From Burkholderiales bacterium (GTDB lineage Bacteria; Pseudomonadota; Gammaproteobacteria; Burkholderiales; Burkholderiaceae_F), in the NCBI GenBank assembly GCA_016716275.1, contig JADJWR010000001.1, forward strand, positions 1 to 64,000: DNA of 64,000 bases. The letters are read 5' to 3'. Within the stretch, counting starts at the first letter, position 1. The number at the start of each line of letters is the position of its first letter. Of this stretch, positions 32,623-41,068 are shown piece by piece. The notes beneath the pieces were generated by a model. The model did no database searches and was not told the DNA's origin. It saw only the letters and a list, made by a program, of their open reading frames with translations. The translations under genes and the position numbers were made by a program.

Positions 32623-33899
32623 ACGAAACTCCGGTGCGGGCCGAACCCAAGGCTATCGTCCTTCATCCCCGGAACAGTGAGCCGGCGGCGCTGCCCGCCG
32701 GAGAGCCGCGCAACCAGCTCGAGTACATCGAGCAGAGCCGGCAGGCGCACAGCTACTCGAAGGCCGTGCAGAAGCTGTTCGATATGGCACTTTCGTACAT
32801 GCCGGACGCCGAAAAGGGCAACCATGAAGGTCGCCGCAAAGCCGCGTGGTCCACGGGGCTCATGGAAGCGCCGCTGCTCTATGCCTGCGACACCGTCCCG
32901 ATGGCGGTGTACGACCTCGGACGCCTCACGGCGGCGGAGGACGCGGCCGACCTGGCCAACGACCTCTTCGACATGCCCAAGGAAACCTGCTCGATGGTCG
33001 GGACGCTGCTCGGCGAGTGGTACATGCGGCGGAACAACTCCGTGAAGAAGGTCGTGGCGCTGTCAACCATCTGCGAGCCGCTGAACATGGGCTACGAGAT
33101 GATCAGGGAGTTCGGCTTCGACATCCATCGGGTGGACCAGGTCATCCGTCCGGTTCATGGCGGTGAAGAGCGTCTCAACGAGATGGTCAAGTATCTCGTG
33201 AGCGAGCTCGAGGACGTGGCGGTCTTCCTCACCGGCAAGCCGGTCGACGAAACCAGGATGCGCTTCGAGATCAAGCGGCTCAACCGCTGCATGGCCAAGT
33301 TCCGGCGGATCCTCAGGCTGCGGGTGGACAACCCGCTCTACATCAAAAGTCTCCCGGTGCTGTTCCTGCTGATGGGGTCGGCGCACTACTTCGGCAAGCC
33401 GGAGGAATACGAGGCGATGCTCGACCAGTTCATCGACGAGCTGACGCAGGCCGACTTCGTGCCTTCGCCCCTGGGCAAGATCGTGCCGCTCACCTGGGTC
33501 GGCGCGCGCGGGCTCGAATTCGGCGTCTTCAAGGCGGTAGACGACCTGGGTGGCGCGCTTCTCTCGTGGTTCACCCCGAACCCCTACGACCGGATCTGGA
33601 ACGAGGACATTCCGCCGCTCGAAGCCATGGCGCGCTTCATCCTCGATTACTTCGTCACCGGCTCGCCGGTCAACCAGATCAAGTACATCGAAAAGATGAT
33701 CGAGGAGACCGGCTCCAAAGGCATGTTCTTCTACACGTACATCGGCTGCCCCTACGGCGGCATGCACGTCGAGCTCTTCCGCAATCACTTCCACCAGAAG
33801 GGCGTGCCGAGCTCGTTCCTCGAAGGAAGCTGGCAGGTGGGCGCGCCCTCGGGCCAACTGCTGACGCGCGTGCGTGCCTTCGTCGAAATGCTGTCGTAG
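32610..33899 (+). CDS. BcrB/BzdO/HgdB-type reductase subunit
   Basis: 429-aa 2-hydroxyacyl-CoA-dehydratase-family protein. RKAAWSTGLMEAPLLYACDT then VPMAVYDLGRLT is the N-terminal substrate-side region; DMPKETCSMVGTLLGEWYMR and VVALSTICEPLNMGYEM carry cysteines, and the C-terminus has FFYTYIGCPYGGMHVELFRN and the family end SFLEGSWQVGAPSGQLLTRVRAFVEML. The length matches BcrB/BzdO (about 435-450 aa). With the two preceding genes all four functional parts of a class I benzoyl-CoA reductase (two ATPases, two FeS subunits) are present. Whether it dearomatises a ring or dehydrates a hydroxyacyl-CoA cannot be decided from sequence by eye. Confidence 0.82.
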   Translation: MCGVNETPVRAEPKAIVLHPRNSEPAALPAGEPRNQLEYIEQSRQAHSYSKAVQKLFDMALSYMPDAEKGNHEGRRKAAWSTGLMEAPLLYACDTVPMAVYDLGRLTAAEDAADLANDLFDMPKETCSMVGTLLGEWYMRRNNSVKKVVALSTICEPLNMGYEMIREFGFDIHRVDQVIRPVHGGEERLNEMVKYLVSELEDVAVFLTGKPVDETRMRFEIKRLNRCMAKFRRILRLRVDNPLYIKSLPVLFLLMGSAHYFGKPEEYEAMLDQFIDELTQADFVPSPLGKIVPLTWVGARGLEFGVFKAVDDLGGALLSWFTPNPYDRIWNEDIPPLEAMARFILDYFVTGSPVNQIKYIEKMIEETGSKGMFFYTYIGCPYGGMHVELFRNHFHQKGVPSSFLEGSWQVGAPSGQLLTRVRAFVEMLS

Positions 33900-33930
33900 A
33901 CCGGCGGCGTTCGCCGCGGCAGGACGCGGA

Positions 33931-33952
33931 TGCGGCGCGCCGCCGCGCCGCA
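33931..33952 (+). terminator. GC hairpin after the reductase operon
   Basis: TGCGGCGCG / CGCGCCGCA, 9-bp perfect stem with a 4-base loop, 31 bases after the operon's last stop. No T-tract, so a rho-independent stop is not proven. Confidence 0.45.
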
Positions 33953-34000
33953 CAGAGCAGCGGTTCTAGAGAAGAGAACACCAGTCACTACGGTCCAGCC

Positions 34001-34594
34001 ATGACTGCCATCACCAGCGCCCTGCCCGCCGAAGCCCCTGCCGCCCGCCTCCCCGGCTATCTGGCCGTCTGGGCCTTCATCCTGGCCGAAATGCTGCTCT
34101 TCGCCGTGCTCTTCGTTTCCTACGCCTTCGCCCGGGTGGACAACGTGGAGATGTTCAACCTGTACCAGCAGACCCTGGACCGCAACGCCGGTGCCATCAA
34201 CACCCTGCTCCTGGTGACCGGGTCCTGGTTCGTGGTCCTGGCCGTCCAGGCGGCCCACCGGGACGACAGCCGGGCCGCCGGCCGCAACATCGCCTTCGGC
34301 TTCCTGTGCGGTGCCGGCTTCCTGGCCATCAAGGTGTTCGAGTACGCCGCCAAGTTCGGCGAGGGGATTTCCCTCTCCAGCAACACTTTCTACAGGTTCT
34401 ACATTGGGCTGACCTTCTTCCACTTCATGCACGTCATCCTGGGCATGGTGGTCCTCGCCATCCTTTGGGTTAAGACCCGCCAGGGCGCCTACGGCAGCCA
34501 CGATGCCCACGGCCTTCAGAGCGGGGCCGCCTACTGGCACATGGTGGATCTGTTGTGGATCGTGCTGTTTCCCCTGGTTTATGTGATGCGATGA
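34001..34594 (+). CDS. norE: NorE-like cytochrome oxidase subunit III family protein
   Basis: 197 aa, five membrane helices. LPGYLAVWAFILAEMLLFAV, then LFVSYAFARVDNVEMFNLYQ and INTLLLVTGSWFVVLAVQAA, VFEYAAKFGEGISL, FYRFYIGLTFFHFMHVILGM are the Cox3 family landmarks (E in helix 3, H in FHFMHV). NorE is an accessory factor of nitric oxide reductase, usually in norCBQDEF clusters. Here it is followed by norF and a cut-off norQ but not by norC or norB. Its codon usage is a little less GC-biased than the adjoining catabolic genes, which suggests it arrived separately. Confidence 0.75.
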   Translation: MTAITSALPAEAPAARLPGYLAVWAFILAEMLLFAVLFVSYAFARVDNVEMFNLYQQTLDRNAGAINTLLLVTGSWFVVLAVQAAHRDDSRAAGRNIAFGFLCGAGFLAIKVFEYAAKFGEGISLSSNTFYRFYIGLTFFHFMHVILGMVVLAILWVKTRQGAYGSHDAHGLQSGAAYWHMVDLLWIVLFPLVYVMR

Positions 34595-34857
34595 GCGCTT
34601 TCCTGAATCCCGCCCACCGGGCCTGGCTCATTCTCCTCGTCGCCACCGGCGCCACCTGGTGGCTCGGTGAAGTGGGCGCCGCCGGCACCGGTGCCATTCT
34701 CGCCATGCTGGCTCTCGCCTTCATCAAAGGCCGGCTGGTCATTCTGGATTTCATGGAGTTGCGGGGCGCTCCCCCGATGTGGCGCCTTCTTCTCGAAGGC
34801 TGGCTCATCGTGGTGGCCGGCCTCATTCTTCTCGCCTACTGGATCAGCCTCAAGTGA
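34591..34857 (+). CDS. norF: NorF-like small membrane protein
   Basis: 88 aa, three helices (WLILLVATGATWWLGEVG, GAILAMLALAFIKGRLVILD, LLLEGWLIVVAGLILLAYWI); KGRLVILDFMELRGAP is the typical NorF/Cox4-like stretch. The ATG overlaps the norE stop (ATGA), so translation is coupled. Works with NorE in maturation or activity of nitric oxide reductase in denitrifiers. Its own stop overlaps the GTG of the norQ fragment. Confidence 0.72.
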   Translation: MSAFLNPAHRAWLILLVATGATWWLGEVGAAGTGAILAMLALAFIKGRLVILDFMELRGAPPMWRLLLEGWLIVVAGLILLAYWISLK

Positions 34858-34982
34858 CAAAGCACGCGCCGCCCTTCTACGAACCCTCCGGCGACGAAAT
34901 CGCCCTAGTCGAGCACGCCTTCCGGGAACGATTGCCGCTCCTCATCAAGGGCCATACCGGCTGCGAAGCGAAGGCAGCCTAA
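34854..34982 (+). pseudogene. norQ: norQ fragment (MoxR-type AAA ATPase, N-terminus only)
   Basis: GTG at 34854 overlaps the norF stop. The 42 residues include PPFYEPSGDEIALVEHAFRE then RLPLLIKGHTGCEAKAA and TAA. NorQ/CbbQ proteins begin with FY-P-GDE...FE-AY...LPLLLKGPTGCGKSR; here the sequence breaks off exactly in the Walker A loop, where GPTGCGKS is replaced by GHTGCEAKAA. So only about 15% of the gene remains, and the join marks a deletion or insertion boundary. Confidence 0.7.
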
Positions 34983-35036
34983 GTAAAGCGATCACCGAAC
35001 CCGCCGTTCTAACGACATCCTTATAGAGGTGGCGCG

Positions 35037-35792
35037 ATGGTTTCAGAAAGCGCGACAAACAAGATCGAGATTTGGCTGGCCAGATGCGGCATGTTCGACA
35101 TCGTTGGCTACGTGATCGGCTGGGGAATACTGGGCATGTGTGCGCAGCCGTTCATGATCAGTCCGGCAGCGACGGCCCAGGAGCACTTCAGTTTTTATCA
35201 GGAGCACAGCACCCGCATCATGGTGGGCATGACCATCGCCAGTTTCTGTGCCGGGATCTTCATGTTGTTCGTCAGCCAGATCGCCACGCAAATGAAGCGG
35301 AGGGAAAAGCCTGGCCAGCACGCGCTGTCGACGGTCCAGCTCGTCGGCGGTCTCCTGACGGCTTGGGTCGGCATGATGTGCCCCATGATGTGGTTGGCCG
35401 TGGCCCAGTTTTCCACTCAGCTGGGTCCGGACCTGGTCAAGTTCTTTCACGTCATGACCTGGTATGTGTTCGATGGCACCTACATGGTCACCATTGCCCA
35501 GTTTGGCGCCATCGGCCTGATGGGGCTCTATGACGAAGGCAAGGATCCGCTCTTCCCGAAATCCACCGGCCTGATCGGTGTCCTGCTCGCGGTCGGCTAT
35601 GCCACCCTGGCACTGATTCCCTTCGACCATACCTTCATCTTCTCGTATGACGGTCTTTGGAACTGGTATTTCGTCTGGATCACGTTCTTCTGTTATCTCA
35701 TCTGGGTGAGCAGCTTGTGCGTCAAGGACCTCAAGCGCAGTCAGGTGGCCGTCGAGCGAAATCCGGTCGGTGCCCAAACGCTGGCTCGCTGA
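35037..35792 (+). CDS. Six-helix membrane protein of unknown function
   Basis: 251 aa. Predicted helices by eye: FDIVGYVIGWGILGMCAQPF, IMVGMTIASFCAGIFMLFVS, GGLLTAWVGMMCPMMWLAVA, FHVMTWYVFDGTYMVTIAQF, STGLIGVLLAVGYATLALIP and WNWYFVWITFFCYLIWVSSL. Rich in Met, Cys and aromatic residues inside the helices and with scattered conserved-looking Asp/His (LIPFDHTFIF). I do not recognise the family. It lies 22 bases before the first acyl-CoA dehydrogenase gene and reads as the lead gene of that run, so a role in uptake or in passing electrons from the dehydrogenase is possible. The GAGGTGGCGCG before ATG is a fair ribosome-binding site. Confidence 0.7.
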   Translation: MVSESATNKIEIWLARCGMFDIVGYVIGWGILGMCAQPFMISPAATAQEHFSFYQEHSTRIMVGMTIASFCAGIFMLFVSQIATQMKRREKPGQHALSTVQLVGGLLTAWVGMMCPMMWLAVAQFSTQLGPDLVKFFHVMTWYVFDGTYMVTIAQFGAIGLMGLYDEGKDPLFPKSTGLIGVLLAVGYATLALIPFDHTFIFSYDGLWNWYFVWITFFCYLIWVSSLCVKDLKRSQVAVERNPVGAQTLAR

Positions 35793-35814
35793 GGCCCGCA
35801 ACGGGAGAACTCGA

Positions 35815-37101
35815 ATGATCAACTTGAAGAAGGAACTGGCGCTTCCGGCCGTGGGCTTGACCGGTTTCGAGGCGCCGCTCAACGAGACCGAACTGGCGAT
35901 CCAGGACACCTTGCACAAGTTCGCCAAGGATGTGCTGCGACCCGCCGGGCAGGAACTCGACAAGATGACTGCGGAGCAGGTGATCGCCCCGGGTTCTCCC
36001 TATTACGAGGTCCTGGGCAAGGCGGCGCAACTTGGGTTCGATTCCAGCCTGCTCGAGCAGATGCCGCCGGAAACGGCGATCCGGGTCGAGTCGATCATCG
36101 GCGAGGAAATGGGCTGGGGAGACGTAGGCCTGGGCGTCTCGTTGGCGGTCCTCACCTTTCCGCTGGAAATGGCCAAGGCTGTCGGCAATCCCGAATTGGT
36201 CGAGGTGTGTAGCGGGAAGATCGGTTGCTGGATGATCACCCATCCCGACAAGGGCAGCGATGTCCAGATCTTCGACATGGCGCGCGAATGGCCCGTCAAG
36301 GGCGGCCAGGGAAACAAGGGCAACGTCTGGGGCGTCGTGGGGAAGGATGAAATCGTCATCAACGGCCAGTGCTCTGCCTGGGTCTCCAACGGCGTCGTCG
36401 CGCAGGTGGCGCTCGCCTATATCGGCGCCGACTATGGCGACGGATTCTTCGACGCCAGCGGCCGCTCGAACGGCGTCGCACTGATCATCCCCCTCGACCT
36501 GCCCGGCGTTTCGAAAGGCAAGCCGCTGGACAAGATCGGGCAGCGCGCGCTGCCGCAGGGCGAGATCTATTTTGACAACGTCCGCGTTCCCAGGCGTTTC
36601 GCGATCGCGCTCAAGGACGACTATTACGGCAACCTCGCTTCCGTGTGGGCATTCGCGGGTTGCCACATGGGCCAGCTGCTGACCGGACTGGCGCGTGCGG
36701 CGTTCGAGATGGCGCTGCAGTATTGCCACGAGCGCAAGCAGGGGGGCCAGTTGCTGATCGATCACCAGCTCACGCGCTGGCGGCTGGGCGAACTGCTGCG
36801 CCGGGTCGAGCTCTGCCGCGCCGTCGCCCGCCGCTCGCTCACCTATGCCCGGCTCACGCCGGCCGGGCATCCCTACGCGACGGCGTCGGCCAAGGTCACG
36901 GTCACCGAGGAGGCGATGAAGATCGCGACCGAGGCGCTGCAGCTCTTCGGCGGCAACGGCACCTCGCGCGAGTACCCGATCGAAAAGCTGTTCCGCGACG
37001 CCCGGTCCGCGCTGATCGAGGACGGCGAAAACTATGTCCTGACCATGCGACTGGGCCTGCTCGCGCAGCAGCTCTATGCCGAGGGCTGGTCGAACAACTG
37101 A
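35815..37101 (+). CDS. Acyl-CoA dehydrogenase
   Basis: 428-aa flavoenzyme oxidising an acyl-CoA at C2-C3. N-terminal helices with IQDTLHKFAKDVLRPAGQEL, middle beta domain with CWMITHPDKGSDVQIFDM (the FAD-binding T-P-x-GSD element), and C-terminal helices with ALQLFGGNGTSREYPIEKLF and RDAR. Where most family members have Y-E-G-T with the catalytic Glu, this protein has LIEDGENYV, so the base is displaced or replaced. ATG at 35815 follows CGGGAGAACTCGA. First enzyme of a tightly packed run to 43644. Confidence 0.85.
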   Translation: MINLKKELALPAVGLTGFEAPLNETELAIQDTLHKFAKDVLRPAGQELDKMTAEQVIAPGSPYYEVLGKAAQLGFDSSLLEQMPPETAIRVESIIGEEMGWGDVGLGVSLAVLTFPLEMAKAVGNPELVEVCSGKIGCWMITHPDKGSDVQIFDMAREWPVKGGQGNKGNVWGVVGKDEIVINGQCSAWVSNGVVAQVALAYIGADYGDGFFDASGRSNGVALIIPLDLPGVSKGKPLDKIGQRALPQGEIYFDNVRVPRRFAIALKDDYYGNLASVWAFAGCHMGQLLTGLARAAFEMALQYCHERKQGGQLLIDHQLTRWRLGELLRRVELCRAVARRSLTYARLTPAGHPYATASAKVTVTEEAMKIATEALQLFGGNGTSREYPIEKLFRDARSALIEDGENYVLTMRLGLLAQQLYAEGWSNN

Positions 37102-37122
37102 ACATCAACGCAAGGAATCGAG

Positions 37123-38256
37123 ATGGCCAAGCATTCCGTCGTCGTCTATGGCGCCAGTGGTTACACCGGCATGCTGATCATGGACTGGTTGATCGATCAG
37201 AACATCCCCTTCACCGCTGTCGCGCGCAGCGCCGCACGGACCAGGGAAATGATGGCCCAGCGTGTCGTGCGCCTCGAGTCGGCCGTCTACGAGATCATCG
37301 AGGCGTCGCATGGCGTCGAATCGCTGACCCGGGCTTTCGACGGCGCAAGGATCGTCTGCAATACGGTCGGCCCCTTCGTCAATTTCGGGCTGACGGCGAT
37401 CGAGGCGGCACTCCGGGCGCGCTGCCATTACCTGGACACCACGGGCGAGCAGAGCTACGTGCGCCAGGCCCGCGAGCGCTTCGGTGAGCCGTTCCGGCAG
37501 GCGGGCCTGCTCCTCGCGCCGTCGACGGCCTACATGCACACGTACTCCGAGATCGCCGCCGAACTGGCTTTGGAGACATCCGGGATCGATGCGCTCGAGA
37601 CCAGCGTGCTTTGTCGCGGACCCCGCGGCGGCGCGTCGGGGGTCACGGTGGGGTCGACGGCATCGATCTTCGAGATCTACCGCCAGGAGTCCTGCTACCT
37701 GTGGGAGAAGAAGCTCGTTCCGCATCCGGTCAACACCTCGTACACCGTCGTCGCCCCGGACCTCTTGCACCCCGTGTTCACGCTGCCCTGGGGCGGCACG
37801 TCGTTGCCGGTTTTCTACGAAAACGATCCGCGCGTGCGCAGCTGCATCTCCAGCGTCGGTTTCTACGACAACGACGTGATGAAGCTGGTGCATGCCCTGG
37901 GCCAGAAGTGGGAGAGTGAATACAAGGATCTGCCCAAGGAGGCGCAGGACCAGGTGATCAAGGGTCTCGTCGACTCGACGACGCCCAGCATGCCGCCGCG
38001 CGAGCGCACCACCGTGTCACGCACGGTCGACATGGCGATCGGCCGCGGGCAACTCGCCGCGGTGCGCGCGACGGTACGCGGCGTTACGCCTTACATCTCG
38101 ACCGGCGCGCTGCAGGCGGCCGCGGTGCAGAAGCTGCTCGATGGCGAGACCGCGAGAGTCGGTTTCGCGTCGGCCTGCAAGGCCTTCGGTCACCGCTATC
38201 TGCTGGGTTTCCTGGAGCAGCGCGGGCTGGCGAGCGCCAGCGTCGCCGCGCTCTGA
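37123..38256 (+). CDS. Saccharopine dehydrogenase-like NAD(P)-binding protein
   Basis: 377 aa with an N-terminal Rossmann motif VVVYGASGYTGML (residues 6-18), then CNTVGPFVNFGLTAIEAALR and CHYLDTTGEQSYVRQARERF, which identify the saccharopine-dehydrogenase / trans-acting enoyl-reductase family. In bacteria such proteins reduce enoyl or keto intermediates of lipids and polyketides rather than making lysine. Located between an acyl-CoA dehydrogenase and an acyl-CoA ligase with 21- and 9-base gaps, so it is part of the same catabolic unit; its substrate is probably a CoA ester or free acid of that pathway. Confidence 0.78.
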   Translation: MAKHSVVVYGASGYTGMLIMDWLIDQNIPFTAVARSAARTREMMAQRVVRLESAVYEIIEASHGVESLTRAFDGARIVCNTVGPFVNFGLTAIEAALRARCHYLDTTGEQSYVRQARERFGEPFRQAGLLLAPSTAYMHTYSEIAAELALETSGIDALETSVLCRGPRGGASGVTVGSTASIFEIYRQESCYLWEKKLVPHPVNTSYTVVAPDLLHPVFTLPWGGTSLPVFYENDPRVRSCISSVGFYDNDVMKLVHALGQKWESEYKDLPKEAQDQVIKGLVDSTTPSMPPRERTTVSRTVDMAIGRGQLAAVRATVRGVTPYISTGALQAAAVQKLLDGETARVGFASACKAFGHRYLLGFLEQRGLASASVAAL

Positions 38257-38265
38257 GTCCCGACC

Positions 38266-39825
38266 ATGGCGATCATCGACTTCTTCGACCGCGGCTGGCG
38301 CATCAACCCCGAGGGTGCGGCCTATGTCCAGGAGGAGCGCAGCTACAGCTTCGACGAGGTCGGGCGTCTGAGCTGCCGCATCGCGCGCGCGCTGCAGGCA
38401 GCCGGGTTCGGCCGCGGCGGCAAGGGCGCGATCTGGGCCGGCAATGACGTCACCGCCTGGACCTGCACGCTCGGGCTGTGGCGGGCTCAGATGGCATGGA
38501 TTCCGGTGGGCGCGCGCAATGCCGCCGAGGAGAATCGGCACGTCCTCGATGCCTTCGACTGCGAGGTGCTGTTCTTCCAGAAGGAGTACGAGGCACCGAT
38601 CGCCGCGCTGCGGCCGCGGTTGGCGAAGATCGGACTCTACGTCTGCATAGACGGGGAGGCCGAGGGCGCCGTCTCGCTGGCTGCCTGGGTCGAGGGCCAC
38701 GCCGATACCGACCCGGGCATGACGGTCGATCTCGACGATGTGGTCGCGATCTCGCCCACCGGCGGCACCACCGGTCTGCCCAAGGGGGTGATGAACACCC
38801 ACCGCAGCATTCAGACCTTCGTCGCCCACTTCATGATCGGCTGCAGCTATGGCGCGGCGGATCGCCCGGTCAACCTGGCGGCGGCGCCGATGACCCACAC
38901 CTCGGGACTACTGTCGCTGCCGTGCACGGCACGCGGCGGCACGGTCGTCATCCTCCCCAAGCCCGACCCCGCGCTGCTGCTCGGCGCGATCCCGAAGCAC
39001 AAGGTGACCGAAATCTTCCTGCCGCCGACGGTCATCTACCGACTGCTCGACATCCCCGACCTGAACAAGAGAGTCGACTTCTCGTCGCTGAAGTATTTCG
39101 TCTATGGCGCGGCGCCGATGTCGGTCGACAAGCTCAAGCGCGCGATCGAGGTCTTCGGAGCGGTGATGATGGGCGGCTACGGCCAGACCGAAGCGCCGGG
39201 GTCGATCTCGTACCTGCCACCGGACGCGCACTTCGACGACGGCGGGCTCGCGTCCGACGAGCGGCTCGCGTCGGTCGGGCGCCCCAATCCGCTGATCCGC
39301 GTCGAGATCATGGACGACACCGGCGCCGTCTTGCCGCCGGGCGCGACCGGCGAGATCTGCGTCCGTGGTGACCTGGTGATGAAGGGTTATTACAAGGACC
39401 CGGCCAAGACCGCGGAGACGATCGTCGACGGCTGGCTGCACACCGGGGACATCGGCCACATCGATGCGGGTGGCTGCCTCCACATTACCGACCGCAAGAA
39501 GGACATGATCATCAGCGGCGGCTTCAACGTCTACCCGAGCGAAGTCGAGCAGGTGATCTGGGCTCACCCGGCGGTGCGCGACTGCGCCGTCATCGGCGTC
39601 CCCGACGAGAAGTGGGGCGAGGCGGTGAAAGCGGTGGTCGAGCTCAACGCCGGCCAGAGCATCGGCGCCGACGAACTGATCGCGCTATGCAAGGAACGCC
39701 TCGGTTCGGTCAAGGCGCCCAAGACGGTCGACTTCATCGCCGCCCTGCCGCGCAGCGCGGTCGGCAAAGTCTTGAAGAAGGACTTGCGTGCCGAGTACTG
39801 GCGCGGCATCGAGCGGAGGATCTAG
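38266..39825 (+). CDS. Acyl-CoA synthetase (AMP-binding ligase)
   Basis: 519-aa adenylate-forming enzyme activating a carboxylic acid with ATP and CoA. Core P-loop motif SPTGGTTGLPKGVMNTHRS, A5 motif MMGGYGQTEAPGS, the hinge region GWLHTGDIGHIDAGGCLHIT and DRKKDMIISGGFNVYPSEVE, and the catalytic Lys motif PRSAVGKVLKKDLR. SPTGG replaces the commoner YTSGT, so the sequence is a somewhat divergent branch. Probably supplies the entry CoA thioester for the surrounding beta-oxidation-like enzymes. Starts 9 bases after the previous stop. Confidence 0.87.
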   Translation: MAIIDFFDRGWRINPEGAAYVQEERSYSFDEVGRLSCRIARALQAAGFGRGGKGAIWAGNDVTAWTCTLGLWRAQMAWIPVGARNAAEENRHVLDAFDCEVLFFQKEYEAPIAALRPRLAKIGLYVCIDGEAEGAVSLAAWVEGHADTDPGMTVDLDDVVAISPTGGTTGLPKGVMNTHRSIQTFVAHFMIGCSYGAADRPVNLAAAPMTHTSGLLSLPCTARGGTVVILPKPDPALLLGAIPKHKVTEIFLPPTVIYRLLDIPDLNKRVDFSSLKYFVYGAAPMSVDKLKRAIEVFGAVMMGGYGQTEAPGSISYLPPDAHFDDGGLASDERLASVGRPNPLIRVEIMDDTGAVLPPGATGEICVRGDLVMKGYYKDPAKTAETIVDGWLHTGDIGHIDAGGCLHITDRKKDMIISGGFNVYPSEVEQVIWAHPAVRDCAVIGVPDEKWGEAVKAVVELNAGQSIGADELIALCKERLGSVKAPKTVDFIAALPRSAVGKVLKKDLRAEYWRGIERRI

Positions 39826-39829
39826 AACG

Positions 39830-41068
39830 ATGCCCCGGCTCTACATCGCCGGCATCGCGATGACGGTCTTCGGTCGCCACCTGGAGCGCGGACTGCACGA
39901 CCTGGCCGGCGAAGCGCTGCAGGGCGCGCTGAAGGACGCCGGCTGCGTTGCCGCAGACATCGGCGTCGCCTACTACTCGGGCATGACCAACGGCGCGCTG
40001 CAAGGACAGATCTCGGTGCCGGGCCAGGTGATCTTTGGCAAGATCGGGATCGAGGGCATCCCGGTGTTCAACGTCGAGAACGCCTGCGCCTCGGGCAGCA
40101 GCGCCTTTCACCTCGCGCTGCAGAGCCTGAGGGCGGGCGCCACCGACGTGGCGCTGGCGATCGGCGCCGAGAAGATGAACATCCCCGACAAGGCCCGCGC
40201 GATGGCGTTGTTCGAGGCCGGCTGGGACGTCTCGCGCGCCGAGGAAAACTACGCCACCCTGATCAGGATGGGCGAAGGCATCACGCCGCCGCCTGGATCG
40301 GAATCGACCCGGCCCTACAGCCGTTTCATGGCCATCTACGCGGCGATGTGCCGCTGGCACATGCGGACCTATGGCACCACGCAACGCCAGATCGCCGCAG
40401 TCTGCGCCAAGAACCATGGTCACTCGGTCCACAATCCCTTCTCGCAATTCCGCCGACCCTTCACCATCGACGAGGTACTGGCGGCGCCGCCGATCACCTA
40501 TCCGATCACGCTGCCGATGTGCGCGCCGCTGTCCGACGGCGCCGCCGCCGCCATCGTTTGCACCGAGGAGGGACTGAAGAGGATCGGTGCCGATCGCCGC
40601 CGCGTGGTCGAGGTCGCGGCCAGCGTGATTCGCAGTTTTAGCCACCGCGGCATCGACGAGCCGGAAAGGAGCATCGGCCGCCTGGCGGCGCTGCAGGCCT
40701 ATGAGATCGCGGGCGTCGGGCCCGGCGACATCGACGTCGCGGAAGTCCACGACGCCTCGGCGATGGGTGAAATCATCCAGGCCGAGAATCTCGGCTTCGT
40801 CGCCCCGGGTGACGGCGGCCCGGCGGCCGAGCGCGGCGAATTCACCGTCGGCGGCCGGATCCCGATCAACCCCTCGGGCGGTCTCGAATCCAAGGGCCAT
40901 CCGCTGGGTGCCACCGGCATCGGCCAACTCTACGAGCTGGTGACCCAATTGCGGGGCGAAGCCGGCGCGCGCCAGGTCGACGGCGCCCGCCATGCCATGC
41001 AGGAGAACGGCGGCGGCATGCAGGGCGTCGAGGAAGCCGCGGTGGCGATCCATATCCTGAGGCAATGA
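39830..41068 (+). CDS. SCP2-type thiolase
   Basis: 412 aa, thiolase fold, cleaving a 3-ketoacyl-CoA with CoA. Nucleophile Cys86 in NVENACASGSSAFHLALQS; C-terminal NPSGGLESKGHPLGATGIGQ carries the conserved His. The second Cys of classical degradative thiolases (CxG near the end) is replaced by MQENGGGMQG, as in SCP-x and steroid side-chain thiolases. Members of this branch act on branched or cyclic side chains. ATG at 39830 follows GCGGAGGA. Ends overlapping the next gene (ATGA). Confidence 0.85.
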   Translation: MPRLYIAGIAMTVFGRHLERGLHDLAGEALQGALKDAGCVAADIGVAYYSGMTNGALQGQISVPGQVIFGKIGIEGIPVFNVENACASGSSAFHLALQSLRAGATDVALAIGAEKMNIPDKARAMALFEAGWDVSRAEENYATLIRMGEGITPPPGSESTRPYSRFMAIYAAMCRWHMRTYGTTQRQIAAVCAKNHGHSVHNPFSQFRRPFTIDEVLAAPPITYPITLPMCAPLSDGAAAAIVCTEEGLKRIGADRRRVVEVAASVIRSFSHRGIDEPERSIGRLAALQAYEIAGVGPGDIDVAEVHDASAMGEIIQAENLGFVAPGDGGPAAERGEFTVGGRIPINPSGGLESKGHPLGATGIGQLYELVTQLRGEAGARQVDGARHAMQENGGGMQGVEEAAVAIHILRQ

